A DNA stretch of 64,000 bases from the NCBI GenBank assembly GCA_023055505.1, contig JALIRH010000003.1:34846842-34910841 (forward strand), in the 5' to 3' direction. The DNA comes from Callipepla californica brunnescens (lineage: Eukaryota > Chordata > Aves > Galliformes > Odontophoridae). A program made the translations under genes and the position numbers. Shown one piece after another: positions 1 to 14,470 of the stretch (within the stretch, counting starts at the first letter, position 1; every line of letters starts with the position of its first letter). Under the pieces are notes generated by a model. The model had not been told where the DNA came from, made no database searches, and was given only the letters and a program-made list of their open reading frames with translations.

Positions 1-3000
1 AATACTGAGCATTTCTTTACACAGACTGTCAAGAAAAGAACTATTTTTGCTTTCAAAATAGACAAGTAGGTCAACAACTATTGAGCTAGAAAGAAATACA
101 GGAACCTCAAACCTCCCACAAATGGTAAAGCTTGACAACAAGCAGATAAAACTAAGCTATCTGAAAATAAGTAAATAAAAAAGAAATTATACAGAGTAAT
201 CATTGCCACACAGCTTGGCAGCACATTTGTAGTTAAAAGTCCATCACCATTTCTCTCAAAGCTAATACTGTTGTTCTTTTCCAACAGTGCTCGCTGTCTG
301 TGACAAATCATCAACCCAGATACATATTTAAGTTTCAAGAATTCATTAGAATAAACCAATGCCTTTGATCAAAAAAGCTTAGCTGAAATTGCACGTGGCA
401 AAAGTGACTGAAAGTTACAGCAGCAACAGTTATTTGATATCAGAGCAAAGTAAGTGCATTGAAATTTTCATATGAGACTGTGCTTCTCATTAGTTACAAG
501 AGCTGCTCTGAAAGCAGTGCCTCCTACTTGCATATGTTGGCCCATGACATCAGAGGTGGATGCTGGTTGTATGGCAGCAGAAGTAAAACCTTTCCACCAA
601 TGTTTGGTTACATACTGTTGCCATGTGACAGATGGCACCAGAGGGGCAGTCTGACACAATTGGCATCTGAAGCAAAGGATTTAATTCCACCCTGTGAGAG
701 GGAAAAATGGCATTTGTTCACATTCGTCAACACTTGCTGAACATTTCTGGAGACCAGAATGTGAGCACAGTGAGGCAGTGGGCGATAGGTTCCAGGAGTG
801 GTGACAGCAATAGTGGGTCACCTCCACTGAACAAAGTGCAGCATGCAGGTTCTTGTTCACTGACAGTGAAAACGTACAGCTAATGGTGGAGACTATATGG
901 AGAAATACTTCTGTAGCTGAGAATTTGCTCTATCCAGAGTTATTGTGCCTTTTGTATGTGTTGTGGTTTCCATGGAAAAAAAAAAAAAGAAAAGGAGGCA
1001 TTACTTTTGGAGCAACCGACATAGACAATATATGGACAATGACACTGAGGCCTGAAAAGTTCATGAAAGCTTAATGTTTTATATACACTGCCATCTTAAG
1101 TATTCTGACCTTAGTGGAAAGATTCTGAACAATGAGAGAATGAATGATTGCTCGCTGCGCAGGAGATACCAACTGAATTACTACAAGACAGGTGCAAAAT
1201 TGTCATCAGAAGCACCTCCTTACTCAAGGCAATTTTAGGTCATGATAATTCTTGCAATGAGACGTTACGGATACTAAAAGGTTACACTGGGTCAGTATGC
1301 AATAAGTATTCAAAGAAGAGAAAAATAATTATGCCATTTAAATGCAACGATCCCATTTTTGGCTCAGGAACTGCCTGAGTCACGAATAGGGCTCCAGGGA
1401 GCTGTCACTTAATATCACCATAGCTAACACGCTCCCTTCCTCACAAAGCCTGTGCTCATGGGGAACAGGATGGCAGCCTGGATGGACCTGCACTGCTACA
1501 GGACAGATAACCTTTTTAGCTGAGGTACTTACCAAAAACATCAGGATTTCCTTCCTAGCAAAATGAATTTTAAATACTTTCCTAGACTTTGACACCTGTG
1601 TGGCATTGGGTTGTAATCTTTAATGCAGGAAAAGACTCAATCAACCAAAGCAGTGCTCCATTCTGCACATCATGGATGTCTGTTTCTCAAACTTTTATTG
1701 CAACTGTGAAACGTTTCCTCATCTGCAGAAGAAACAGCACTTTATGGTCAAGGACTAGGAATTTCAAAAAGCAATAATCAGCATGTAAGGAAATACACAC
1801 AGGTCATAAGTCATTTGAAACAGATGCAGCAGCGAAGGAAATCTGGCTGCATAAGACTGTAAATATAATTCAGTCCTAACAACTAAAGCCCTACGTTACG
1901 TAGCCAAGAGATGGGTGTAACGGATTTTAACATGTCTAGAAAAACAGCGCCAAGATTATAGTTTTGATACAGCAGAAATTCTTTATCTCTCATTTGAGCA
2001 ATCTACAGAGTACATTTTTGTATTTGCATGTCACTGAAGACAGCCAACTGTTCTCTAGAACTAAGATGCCAGTCCCTCAGAGGAACAAAAAAGCTGTTTA
2101 AAATTAAAACTAAAGCTAATAAATGCTGACATTCAGATTTTCAGCACTATAGTCTTTCATACTACAACAGAAAATCATACAACCTTAGTAGTACACAATT
2201 ATCCTATTACTGTACAATACATATTTTACTTCAATAACATGCAAAAACCTCTGCATCAAGCAGGTGCACAGTACTGACAGCTGCAATTCCTACACTGCCC
2301 AGTATTTAAGTTCCTGTTTCCAGCCGGTAAAATTTTGCTAATGCTAAATCTTCTTTGCCATCTAAGTGACAAAGAAGCATAGTACAGCAAACATGGGGAA
2401 GTTTCAGAACAAGCGGCTCAAATGTTTTCAAAACAAGGAAACAGGAAAATATTCTGTGTTACTAGCATTAAAAAATAATTGAAAGCAGTACCTCATACAC
2501 TGATAACTGGAATGTGACAGGAGGCCTCACTATTAGTTTGCACCTTCTACTACTGCTCTCGTGCAAATTTATCCAAATGCAGGCAAGAAAAAGGTTTTTT
2601 GAAACCTTCCATATCTCTTTAGAGGAAGAGAATGCTAAAGACAACCAAACAGGAGCTAGGCAGACTGCAGTGAGGACTCCAGGAAGAAAGACATCAGACA
2701 CAAGTCACGATAAGGGAGAAAACAGACTCAAGAGTGCACTGATAGCATCAGTAATAACTGGAAGTGGCCTAAAGCTAAAGTCCTTTCCAAGCTCCCAAAA
2801 AAACGCTGCCAGCAAACAATGCCCACTGGAAAGAACCTACCATGACTGCTGAACTGACTGTCCAAGGTAATTAAGAAATGCTATTGCCAACAGCTCTGTT
2901 ACTGACTGAAACAGTGAAATTTAAGCTATACAAAAAGAGCAAAGTGAATCTAATTCCAACCCTGAGAAGATTTCTCTATCAATATAATGGATATTAACAT

Positions 3001-3439
3001 GTTATCTATAAAGGTAACCAACTGAACTCTAGGAAGTTAAGTGGAAAAAAACACTATAATATTAAATGCACTCTGTAGAACATTGCTGTGGGGCAGAATC
3101 ACAAGTGGTGTTTCATGTGCTATCATAGTTAACCTACTTACATACATTATTAAAAAATAACCTTAAACTACATCACCACATAATAGTTCAACCAGGATCT
3201 CTACCTTATTTGAGTTAAAATGAGAAGTCTGACAATCAGTTCACGAGGATTTTCTTTTTCCCCTCTTGTCATCAATTGATTTGCCTGTGCCTTATTTATT
3301 GCACATCAATAAAATCTTTCGTGAATTAACTTCCGATTCACTTTACCTACCATGCTGTATACCCCGAAATAATAGTACCCACACAAAATAATGAAGGTGG
3401 ACAGTATATTTTGTATGGCTTATCCAGATGGTATAAAAA

Positions 3440-3690
3440 CAACTGGTGAATAAGGAAAGGCTCAACTGGAACTGACAGTCCAGGCTCACCTGGAACTCCA
3501 CAGGGGAGGGATCTCCAACAAAAGAACCTTCCCTGGTGGTGGTCAGCCCCTAAATGGGATCTGGGAGAGGTGGAGCCAGATTCCACCCCTTCCAGTCACA
3601 CAGGTGAACTGCCTTTAACTGTGCTCCTGCAGCTGACTCAGTGCTCACCTCAGGTGATCAATCAGTGGTTCAGGCTGCAATGCAGCAGTT
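3440..3690. repeat. GC-richer segment, possible dispersed repeat of unknown family
   Basis: About 250 bases are clearly richer in G and C than the flanks and contain repeated AGGTGA/TCACCT-type words and a tight inverted context around the CAGGTGAACTGCC stretch. The edges are abrupt, as for an inserted element. I see no CR1 3' end, no clear terminal repeats and no coding capacity. It could be an old LTR or other retroposon fragment, or simply unique sequence. Confidence 0.25.
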
Positions 3691-5170
3691 CCCATACACA
3701 TCATCAGGCAGGAGAAATTCATTAACACTTATGGCAAAAGCTCTACAACATCTCTGTAAAGGGTATACAATAAAAAGATACTCTCCCTATAATTCCCTAT
3801 TTAGCACTATAATGCCTTAATTCTGGACTATTTCAGTTCTAAAACCAACAGAACTTCATCTTCAAGCGCCTTCTCTGATGCGCCATTACAGATGTTCAAA
3901 TGGTCTCAATGATTTCTGTTACAACACTGAACAATTCTTGTACAAGTAAGGCTTAAGGGTATAGTTGTAGGATTGTAGAAAATTAAAACCACCTTTCCAA
4001 ACTAGAGGTATATAGCTTATCTCCCATCACAAGAACTACAAATAAAAATTCATACTGTAGGGTAGCTTCTAAATGCTTTAATCATTAAGTTATCCTTGGT
4101 GTTTTTATAATCCTCTGCTTCCATTACCGACATTTCTGTCATATCAGAAAGGAAGACTGAGAGCTCCACATGTAAGAGTCTCTAACTAATTCTAACTAAT
4201 TTCTGCAGTTAGTCCATTAATCAAACTTGCTAATAAAATATATACATATATATATGCATGACTTAAAAACCTTTCACAGGGAACTGGAATTCAATTCAAC
4301 TGCAACTGAGGCTACCTAAAACAATCCCTTACTCGATGGGACTTAGCAGTGTTGTTCCTCAATACTGTCAAAACCCATTTAAAATTAAAGCATTTTAGGC
4401 TAAATTCAGTATAAGAAAAAAAAAATCATCTGTGGATCTTCTGAGGTCACAGTGTAATTCAAAAGGGGAAATGAGACTTTCAGCCTTGATCTTTGCTTGC
4501 CAAACAGCACAAGATATTTCCAAATAAGTGTAGCACAATATAAAGACACAATCCAAGTAATGCTTGGACCAGTGCATAAAATTAATAGGCTTTTCACTTT
4601 GTCCTGACAATATCCACAGAGGTTAATAAAACTGTAGTTATACAAGACTGTAAAAAAATTAAAAACAAACAAATGGATAGAAGTATAGACAAAGTAGCTT
4701 ACGCTTAGAACCAAGGAAACACTTCTGCAACATCCCACAGAGAAGATGAGCTCACATGCTTACAAAAACTGACCAAAAGGATTCCAGATTTTCAACATCT
4801 GTCCAACAAGCTGTAACTGCTACATTACCAAATATTTTGCTGATAGGAAAACTCACCTGAATAGATCCCTCTAGAATCATTCAGATGGTATCTACAACCC
4901 TGAACATGAAACTGCAGTTAAAGTCATAGTTAATTATATTTCTTTCCTTAAAAAAATCTTTAGTTTCCTAAAAGTTTTTATGCAATTACTCTAGAGTTAC
5001 TCTGATGTAACAGCGTAGGGCTAGATGGCAAGCATGACAATTGGTGATGTGGAAGAATACAGGAAACCCACAGAAACAAAAGTGTAGCATCCATTCAGTT
5101 TATTTACCTTGCTAAAATGGGGAACAAGACTATGTGCAGGATGACTGTCCCTATCTGTAATGCTTAATTA

Positions 5171-5192
5171 AATATAAATAAATAAATAAATC
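5171..5192. repeat. (AAAT)n simple repeat
   Basis: About five copies of an AAAT unit in tandem, in AT-rich non-coding sequence. Confidence 0.8.
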
Positions 5193-5520
5193 ACAGTCCT
5201 TGGTCTGTTGGCTAGTCAGATAAACTTTAATAAATTTAAGACATAAGGCAACTGAGAAACAATCACATTAAAGCCTTCTTCTTTGCCAAAATCTCTGCCA
5301 GCATCTATCTAGAGAGGTGAACATGACTAAATTCTACGCAGCAAAGGAACCACTGAGAGTACAGAACCCATGTTAGCCGCTACCAAACAAAATGCTCTTC
5401 TCCTCTTTTTGTCTTCTCTTGTTCCTGTCCCCACCCCGCCCCCCCCAGAGAATGTGGAAGAAAAAGCAAAATAAGCCTATCTGAGCTTTTTGAATTCAAG
5501 TCCGCAAAACCATTTGGGCC

Positions 5521-5536
5521 TTTTTTTTTTTTTTTT
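5521..5536. repeat. poly(T) tract, 16 T
   Basis: Uninterrupted run of T, about 70 bases after a C-rich pyrimidine stretch (5400-5447). Confidence 0.8.
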
Positions 5537-6429
5537 CCAAAGAAAACAGATAACGATAACATTTACTTACAATGTCTCTAAGATCTGATATACATGAAGA
5601 CACCTTCAAAATTAATTTTAAAGATAATTCTTTTTTAATACACGCAAAGAACAGAAATTAAAACCTGAGTAAACATATGCATTTTACAAAGCATTGTGAG
5701 GTCAGAGACATCCCCTTTCCCTTTTATTTATTTGTAATTTTATTAATATGCACCCAACACATTACTGATTACCCACTGTCTAAGTCTCTCTAGAACAACA
5801 AGAGTTAGCATTTCACCAAATCAATAAAGTATTAGTGCTGCATTTCTCTGCATCTCTGGCTGGCAGGGATGAAGTGCTTTCAGTGATAAAACCCCAGTCT
5901 CCCAGGAGGGTCTAGTCTGGTGCCCTAGAGCTAGATTATCACAGGAAATTCCACAAATGCAGCATTAATGGTAAGAAACATTTCTTCCCTCGTATTTTAA
6001 TTACAAAAAGACAAAAGCCTTCTGGCTGGGTATGCTACTAAGGATAGAGTGACACTTTCTTCCTGCATTCAAAGAGTGAGATCTCTGAAAAAGGCCCTCA
6101 GATCCTCCCCTCTTTCTCTGTAGGTCACCCCATATATCTGATGGTGTAAGGATGAGGCAGCTGTCGCCCTCTGGCAGCCATCTGACAGAGGCACACCTCT
6201 GTCTTGTGATGTGGCTACAGCCCTGGAGCTGCACTGAACACTTTCTCCCTCCCGTTCAGATCAGAATCACATCCATCAATTTTATTGTTACACACAGAAA
6301 TTGCTGGCAGAACAGCAACTGAAATAAAACCTTTCTTTCTGCTGACAGTGTGGCTGAACAAGAAGTTGCTTGGGTTTTTGTTTTTGAGGGACAAGTGACA
6401 GTGAGAGACAATTCTGAGAGAAAAAAGAG

Positions 6430-6734
6430 GCCGCATATCAAGTACTGCACTCAGTTTTGGGCCCCTCACTACAAGAAAGACATTGAGGCCCTGGAGCACA
6501 CCCAGAAAAGAACAAGCATGTGAGGGGTCTGAAGCACAAGAAATTTTTTTTCTTTGAAAGAGAAGTCAGGTGCTGGAAGGGGATCTCCAGGAAGGTAATG
6601 GAGTCATTGGAAGTATTCAAGAAACATTTAGATGTGGTACTAAGGGACATGGCTTTTTAAAGAAATATTGGTGGCAGGTGGATGGTTGGACTGGATGATC
6701 ATGGAAGACTTTTCCAACCTTGGTGATTCTATGG
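6430..6734 (+). mobile_element. CR1 LINE fragment, 3' end, plus orientation
   Basis: The segment opens with the CR1 block reading GTACTGCACTCAGTTTTGGGC and runs through GTACTAAGGGACATGG and GGTTGGACTGGATGATCATGG to TTCCAACCTTGGTGATTCTATGG, the usual avian CR1 3' terminus. Only the last few hundred bases of the element are present, it is diverged with a small internal loss around 6535-6560, and no reverse transcriptase coding remains. Confidence 0.93.
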
Positions 6735-7227
6735 TACTTGAAAGACTGTATGCTACTTTTGATATGGTTAAAAAAAAAAGCAAAAAAAACCTAACAATCT
6801 TTTCTTTTGCTTTTCTGTCAACCTACAAATACCGTAAAAAATTTACAGAAGGCCTAATTGATAGCTAATGACCATTTGAATGTCATAGCATGCAAAATAA
6901 CATGACTTTAATGAACATTAAGATTTTGTACAAAGTTTGTTTTCACTCTGTGAGTTTGGTTAATCTCAATTCCTATGTAAAGCACTCTTAGAAAGGGAAG
7001 TTAAACAGCAGAGGAAGTACACAGACAGTCACGCCTTTCCCTGAGAGAGAAGTCCCTTTTTCAGGGGAGCAGGGGAAGAACGTCTGGGAGATTCAGAAGA
7101 TACCAAGGAGAGAACCAAACCAAAGCAACACCAATTCCTAGTAAAGCTAGGAGATAAAATTTTATTAAGAGAAATTTAAGGAAACAAAGGTAATTGCAGC
7201 AGTTGAGAAAAGAATTTAGCAGCTTGG

Positions 7228-7251
7228 AAAAAAAAAAAAAAAAAAAAAAAA
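7228..7251. repeat. poly(A) tract, 24 A
   Basis: Uninterrupted A24. The upstream 230 bases show no recognisable SINE or processed-gene body and no flanking target duplication is evident, so a retroposed origin is not supported. Confidence 0.85.
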
Positions 7252-10200
7252 CTACTGGGTACTTTCATTGATAATAATGAAAAAATACTTAAAATACTAC
7301 TTAGAAAATTTTGCAAAAGATTGCTACTGTACATGGTTGGTCTTTCACAACAAACAAGTGTGTTATGCATATTGTTAAAACAATCGGGGTACCTGAAGGA
7401 GAAAAATATTTACACTGTAGAATATGAAGATATTGTCAGAATATTAGATTCAAAATTGTTAAAAGCATACTCAGTGTTAGCCACCAGGATAAAGCCATTC
7501 TCATACTTCAAAAAAGCTATCTTATTCTAACCTTTGATCTGGATAATAAGGATATTTTGCATTTTTTAAAGCTAGCTAATTTCCATTTCTAATCCTTTAA
7601 GGCATGAGTAAGAAATGAGTTCTCACGAATTTTCTTCTTTGTAGCATTCCTACGCTGAAATGCAATGCTTCTCAAAAGCTACTTTCAATATAGTTAAAAT
7701 AAAGCATAAATCAATGATTGTCTCTAGAAGTAGCCTAACTTACAATCAAATGTTCATATTCTGCCCATCATTCTCGTTCCAATTAAGGAAATGCATACAG
7801 AGAAGTATTCTGAAATTTTCTTACATCGCCACGACTAAATGAGGCCAGCCACACAGACAGCAACATTGCCAGCATGCTAATGAAACAAGCTGGTCATAAC
7901 CAAAGTGCCTTTAAGAAAGATTCTTTTAATAAAGCTACAGAAATCCCTCATTCTCCCCACCCCCATCAGACTATACTATCAGATTATATCACTGCCAAGA
8001 TAAGCGAGTGAGAACACAAATAAGATAATTGTGCACTGCATTCAGGCAGAATGTAATCAAGATGTAGTCAAGCCTTCCTCCCCCATTTCCCATTCTCACT
8101 GCCTTCATCATATGGCATACTCTAAGTTGTTTTGTAGGCTGTGTAAAAAGAAGAGATTTTATTTGCATTGGCTAAGTACAGACCACAGTCCTGACCAATA
8201 TTGAGAAAACAAATACCACTTCGCAAAGAAAACTGGACCTTCTGACCTCCCACGGGAGGTGATTTCACTTTCCCCAAAATTGTGAAATACGTGGAGTTTA
8301 CTCCATGTCCCAAGATAGTGAGTAAGATTAAATTATGTTCAAAGCAATTCAAAATTTTTCTTCTACAATACAGTAAATTATTTATTTTGTGGGTGTGAAG
8401 ACAAGTATATTTTCCAAAAGGAAGAAAAAAAATGAGAATATACTCAAGTAATTTTAAAATCTATCTTTCATTTTTCAGTTCCATTTTACCTCCTGACACA
8501 ATACAAAAGCACACAGAACATGAAAGCAGTAGTCATGGAGGACAGCTACTGGAGTTACAGTAACTGGTCTCCACATCTATTTGCTGTATTATACATTCAT
8601 CACTTCAAGCAAATAATCATTATTCTTTGCTAAATCTCCACTGTCACATGAAAAGCATATTTATTATTCCAATGTAGGCTTCATACAAAATATTTGATGC
8701 ATTCTACCCTCTCCCTTATGAAATGCCTTGGAGCTTTTTACAATTATTCTCAACAGCCAAGTTCACAGATGTATTTTTCTTGGAAATGCACGAGGGTGTT
8801 TGTTCCAAAACCTAGTAACATGGGCCCTATACATAAAGGGTAAATAAATACATAAATAAAGTTTGATATATTTCTTACATTATTACATTTCTAGTTTCCA
8901 TGTATATGTGTAATAAAAACCACTCTGTTTCATAAGTATGTTGTGCTACAATAGTATACCACAGACTATTTAATGCAATTACAAGCTTAAAACCGAAACT
9001 GTTTAAAAACCAGCAAGATAGCTGTGACGTAGGAGTATTTTGTCACACTCATCACTTGCCAGTCTTGGACAATAAAACCATGCCACGCACTTGACTTTTA
9101 GGATCTCCAGATGAGTGGTACTCTTCCTGGAGATTCACGGGAAAAAAAATAAAGCTGAAAAGGGCTTAAAATGTCTTATATATTTTAAGTATTTGTTGAA
9201 GCTCTTTAGTCACATCTTAGATCACACAATAGGAACCTAGTCTCACATTCTGGGCTACAACATTTCTTTAGTGCATGAGCCTTTCACATCTCTCTCCTTC
9301 CCATAAAACAGAAGTAACACATACAATACAAACATTTCTCAATGTATAATGCTGTGGAAAGAACTGTCCCCCAAAAGCCCATAGAATAAGACATGTGCAC
9401 AAAGAATAGGAATACCAATAGTTTAATGATAAATATAACCTATTACAAAGACTTTAAAGCAGCATAAATTACACTTCAGATTTTAAAGCAGCCTGTAATT
9501 AGTAGCTAGGAAATGGCTTCCCTAGAGAGGAGCTATTCTACATTTTGCTTGCAGTGCCTGCTTACTCCTTTGTTGTATGCAGCCAACAAGCAGGAATATA
9601 GCTACTAGACTACAGAATAAATTTCAATCTTCTTACACTGCCTCTTATTTACTAAATACGGTCAAACAATTACATGTGAAATTCTCATTATAAACTAATG
9701 CAGTGAGTACATACAGCTTGACATTTTTATTCAAGGAGTAGTCCGAGCAGGTGTGCTGCCATCTCTCTTTTGGAGACCACTAGAAAATATTTTCTTAAGT
9801 ATACTAACATAAATATTTGTAACAGCATGCCTTTCAATAGACAGAAATTTGGAATTGAAGTAGTTATACGGAAGGAAACCTGTACAGATTTTCCTTTGTA
9901 AGTTCAATAATTGACAACTTTACTTTTGTTGCCTTTAAATAAAGGACTGGAAGGAAGAGATGTGAAAGGAAAGGCTTAACGGGAAGAGCTCAGAACTACA
10001 CATACCCAACATACCCCTCCAGGCACAGTACCGAGAGGAAGCAGTACTCTAACCCCATCCACAAAAAGGGATTGAGTCATCCCTTCTGCCAGTATTTCAG
10101 TGAAGAGCTCCAGTGTTGGTTTTTTTTGTTTGTTTAAACATCCACAGTTACTACAAAAGTCTCATTTTATGTCTCCAACAACAAAAAAGATTAACAGGGA

Positions 10201-13200
10201 ACTTGGTTACGTTCAGCTGCATTAAAAAAAAAAAAAAGTATATTACGCAACAGTGACCACATTATTGCAATAGAGACACAGCCTTCTGGTTTAATAAAAA
10301 TATTTTAAATCGTCTATCATCAAACTAGAAGTGGATAAAAGCACCAAAAGTTGATAAAGACTGATCACCCCACTTCCACTTTTTTAAGGCTGGAACAACT
10401 CACATCCTCTGCTTAAATTCTTCTAGTAGTATGAAGGTCAGTATTACCACTGGCGTCCAGAGAACAACACTCCTGACAGTTTAATACATTACAACATTTA
10501 AAATCATGGAACAAATTAGTGTTGCAGTTCTGTCTATTTTGCCTTTGCTCTTCCCAGACCCCACCTCTTCCATATTTCCCATTTAGGAGATGGTTGATAT
10601 TTACTTAGCATATCTTTCATATGCACGAGTACTGTTTTCTGATGTTTAATGTAAAAATAGCACAGTCAAAGCCTTCATTTTGAAGGCTTGAGATGGCAGA
10701 TACAACACCTACACCAGCTTTACGGGAATGGAGGACTGAGTACTGACCAAAAGAACAAGTTCATCATCCCACTGGCAGAAGTGTTACAGGATTGACAGGC
10801 ACCAGCCCCTTGCAGTCTGCTGGCCACCCTGTACTCACATGGCTCCTCTATTTTCAGCCTTTCAGGGGTATCTGCCATTCAGGTTATTTTCTCCATAGAA
10901 TAGTGATAACTCCCAACTAAGTGAACAAGGAAAAGCACATGTTCACATTGAAGCCCAGTACAGTTTGGGATACAGGTCATGTCTGTAGGAAAGTAGACAC
11001 TGCTTCTGCATATTTTTTCTCTATCTTATCATAATACGATTGCTTTGCTTTGAATCACAACAAAGTGCTTTCACAGTGTTGTCAGAAATTCAGAAATATT
11101 TTTTTCCTTCAATCCTGGAAGTACATGCCATCTGCTATAACAATTGGAGGGAGGAAGAGACAAGTGGAGAAAATAGAAATGTCCCTTCTACCTGGTCCAC
11201 AAAACAGACAGGTTGTGGACAATCCTTAGTCTGGATACACAGAGATGTTTTTTTTAAACAGAATGAGCGCGCAGTATTGCAAGTATAAAATATGCCCAAC
11301 ATTTTACCGTCTGAAACAGATAAGTTATTTTTAGCAGCTCAATTACACTTACAAAATGAAGGATCTAATTATAGTAAGTCTACTGGAAAGCAGTACAGGA
11401 TATAAATGTATAGCATGGCATCTCTTCCTCATTAGCTGCTCACGCCTCCATACTTCCACTGCAGCAAATCTCAAATAACCCAGCAGAAGTTACAATGGGA
11501 AGCTGACACAGTTCATATTTAGTTCCCCACACCATAAGTTGTTTCTGTGCCCACAGCTCCACTGTGCTGATTTATTTTCAACCGTAGTGAGGAAGACTCA
11601 ACCAATAGGAAATTATCAATTTTAACTCTCACCACATTAATGATACACTGAAGATGCTGTGGTTCCACATCAGCCAAAACCAGGCTTGCTGCTGTCAGGA
11701 TCCCAGTCCTCTAACCCTGCCCCAGCCCTGCCTGCTCCCTCTGCCTTGGCTGCGAGATGGCTGTGGCCATGCAGCTCAGCTACTGTAATGTGTTCAGCTG
11801 GTGACAAATCGACTCCTCCTCACTTCTCTGCCATCACAAACAGATGCTAGCAGACAAGCCTAGCAATGCAGCAAAAGGGATGGGAGTGTGCAGTCAGGGG
11901 TGGGAGAAAAAAGCAGGCCCAGGATAGTCTGCAGTCAGCTCTGCTTAGGTTGCTATAAGAACTTGGCCTGGTTATTGCAAACCCACCTGCACCTTACTGG
12001 ATTTCTTTTTATATATAAAAAATAAATACAAGTCATAAAAAGTATTAATATAGTAATATCCACAGATAGTTTTAAAATCTGTGATGGGTAATTAAGAACA
12101 TTAGGTAGTTCTAAAAACATTTAGTCTGTATTTTTATTCTCTTTTATTCTCACTTGCCCTAACAGTTGCTTATAACACTGCAATTAAGTGATGACATCTT
12201 CACCATGTCTCATCTGACAATACCCTGACACAGTCTTTCTTCTAATGCTGCCTTAGATTAGGTTGCAAAGTGCAAATAAATATATTGAGAAGAAAGCTAA
12301 GAAGAATTCCCATGGGAAATAGCTATACAAATAAAGCAACCCATCGACACTCTGAAGCAATGCCACACTCAAAGCCCACTAGATAAAAACAGTTCTGCCT
12401 AGAGCTTTTCTTGGTTTTGGAATGAAACTGCACCAACAGAAAGACCCACAACACACAGCTACTCAAGGATATAATTCTACTAAATCAAGCCTTCTCCCAA
12501 ACTACTGCTTAAAGTTAATTTATGAATTGCACTAAAATAACAGATCATTTGTTTATTTCTTAATCGATCAAAGGCTTCAATTTGCCTCAGCTGGGCAAGG
12601 AATGACTCAGGATGTCCTGGTTCACTGTCATGTCTCAACACCCTTTAAAAAAACAAACAAACAGACATCTTCTAAAAAATGTCTCTGTATGCTATATGCT
12701 GCCCAGAAAAAAAAATAAAAATGAATTCACCTTAACAGAGATTTAAATATATAACCCAGTAATATCAACTGGAGCAATTGAAAAACCATTGTTTAGGGTG
12801 CACAGAGACGGCAAACAGAAGTGAAGATCATGAAAGCAATGTCTGAAGCTCCAGTAGAAAAATCGACCTCGTTTCTTAGCAATATAGAGCTCAAAGAATG
12901 ACAGACAAGAAAACTGAAAACTTGAAAACATTTCTGTGGTGAGTGGATACTAAAATGTGATTCAGTCATGGGGAACTGAATCTGTTAGGCAACTCAGTCT
13001 TCAGCTCCCTGTCAAACATCAAACTCCTCAAAGCAAGTAACCAGGCAACACTTAGATACACTTGCAAGGACAAGCCTGCAAGAGAACAATGCAAAGCAGG
13101 TTCTGGACTATCAGCCACAGCAGAGGACGCTGACCGTTGCTATTTGCAGGTTTAGCAGTGCAACACCTACAATGTGTTTAATTTTGAGTGTTGAATTTGC

Positions 13201-14443
13201 TAATACAGTGTGGTAAAAAAATAAAAATAAAAATCCATCACGCCACAGAAATGAAAAAAGCAAAGATGTTTGCATAAGGAAAGCATTTAAAAAGAAACTA
13301 GAACACACAGTATAGATGATAATTATAAGTGGTAATTTAGAAGATGCAAATACTGAAGAAGCAAGTATTCTTCTTTGGAAAAAAAGATGACACCATTTGC
13401 TAATGCCAAGCAATAGATTTTCTACAGTGAGCTAAAAAAAAATACAATGCAACAGCTTTATACTGGGCCTTGCACTTCTGTATATGGCAGGATCATCTTT
13501 TACACAGAACTCCTGCAGTCCCTGAAATTTCATCAACATCACAAAGTCTGTGGGCAAATAACTTCCCCGTGGTTGTGAAAGTTGGAAAAACAAACAAACA
13601 AACAAAAAAACCAAACAAAAATGTTATGGGTTCTCAACATTTTCTGCCTACAATTCAGAAGAGATCTGTAATAGTTAGTTTTACAGCCAACTGGAAAGCT
13701 AAAATTTGAGCTGTGCTTTGACAATCTTCCAAAAGAGCAATTCTTATAGGAAGTGTTTGACCCTTGTATTATTTTATATATTATATATTCCTTTTTGAAA
13801 TAAAGTACAAATATATATGATATATAGTGAGGGGATGGGTGAGGATAATCTTCATTTACCTAAAAAAAAGCATTTGCTTTTTTAGCATTTAATAATGAAA
13901 AAATAGGTAAGAAATGAAGATTTCATGTATTCAATTAGGTAGTATGAAGCTGAATTTTTTTTTGAGAAATCAAGGTCTGAAAAACAGAAGCGGAGAATTT
14001 TAATGTGTTGCCTGAACAGACAGTGCCAAAGAAATGCAGACCAAGTAGAAGGAATAATAGTTAATAGAAACCACACCTGACTCTAAAGTCCCCAGCAGAA
14101 AACACACAGAGATTAGCATTGTTTTAGGAGAAAATATTATATGTGCCTGCACCTTCCTTGTCTCCCCCTAGGCACTGGGTTATAGCTCTTCTTGGAGCCT
14201 TCATTAGACCTTTAGTCTGACCTGATGGCTGCTCTTACATTCTCCAGAAAATTACAAAATAAAAATATTAACTTAATCTGAACAACAACATTATTCATTA
14301 TATATTTCACTTAGTAAGCTAAAATATAAAGTTTAACTATTCCTGACATCAATATTCCTGCAACAATAGTGCCCTAAAGTGACATTACCAGTTATATCCT
14401 TGGTAGGTGACTGGGGGTGAAAAGTGAGATTAATGACAGCAAA

Positions 14444-14470
14444 AATAATAATTATTATTATTATTATTAT
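14444..14470. repeat. (ATT)n microsatellite
   Basis: About eight trinucleotide units of AAT/ATT, in non-coding sequence. Confidence 0.85.

Noticed and set aside
7000..7251. Processed pseudogene or SINE ending in the A24 tract
   Set aside because: No gene-like body, no RNA polymerase III boxes and no target-site duplication seen.
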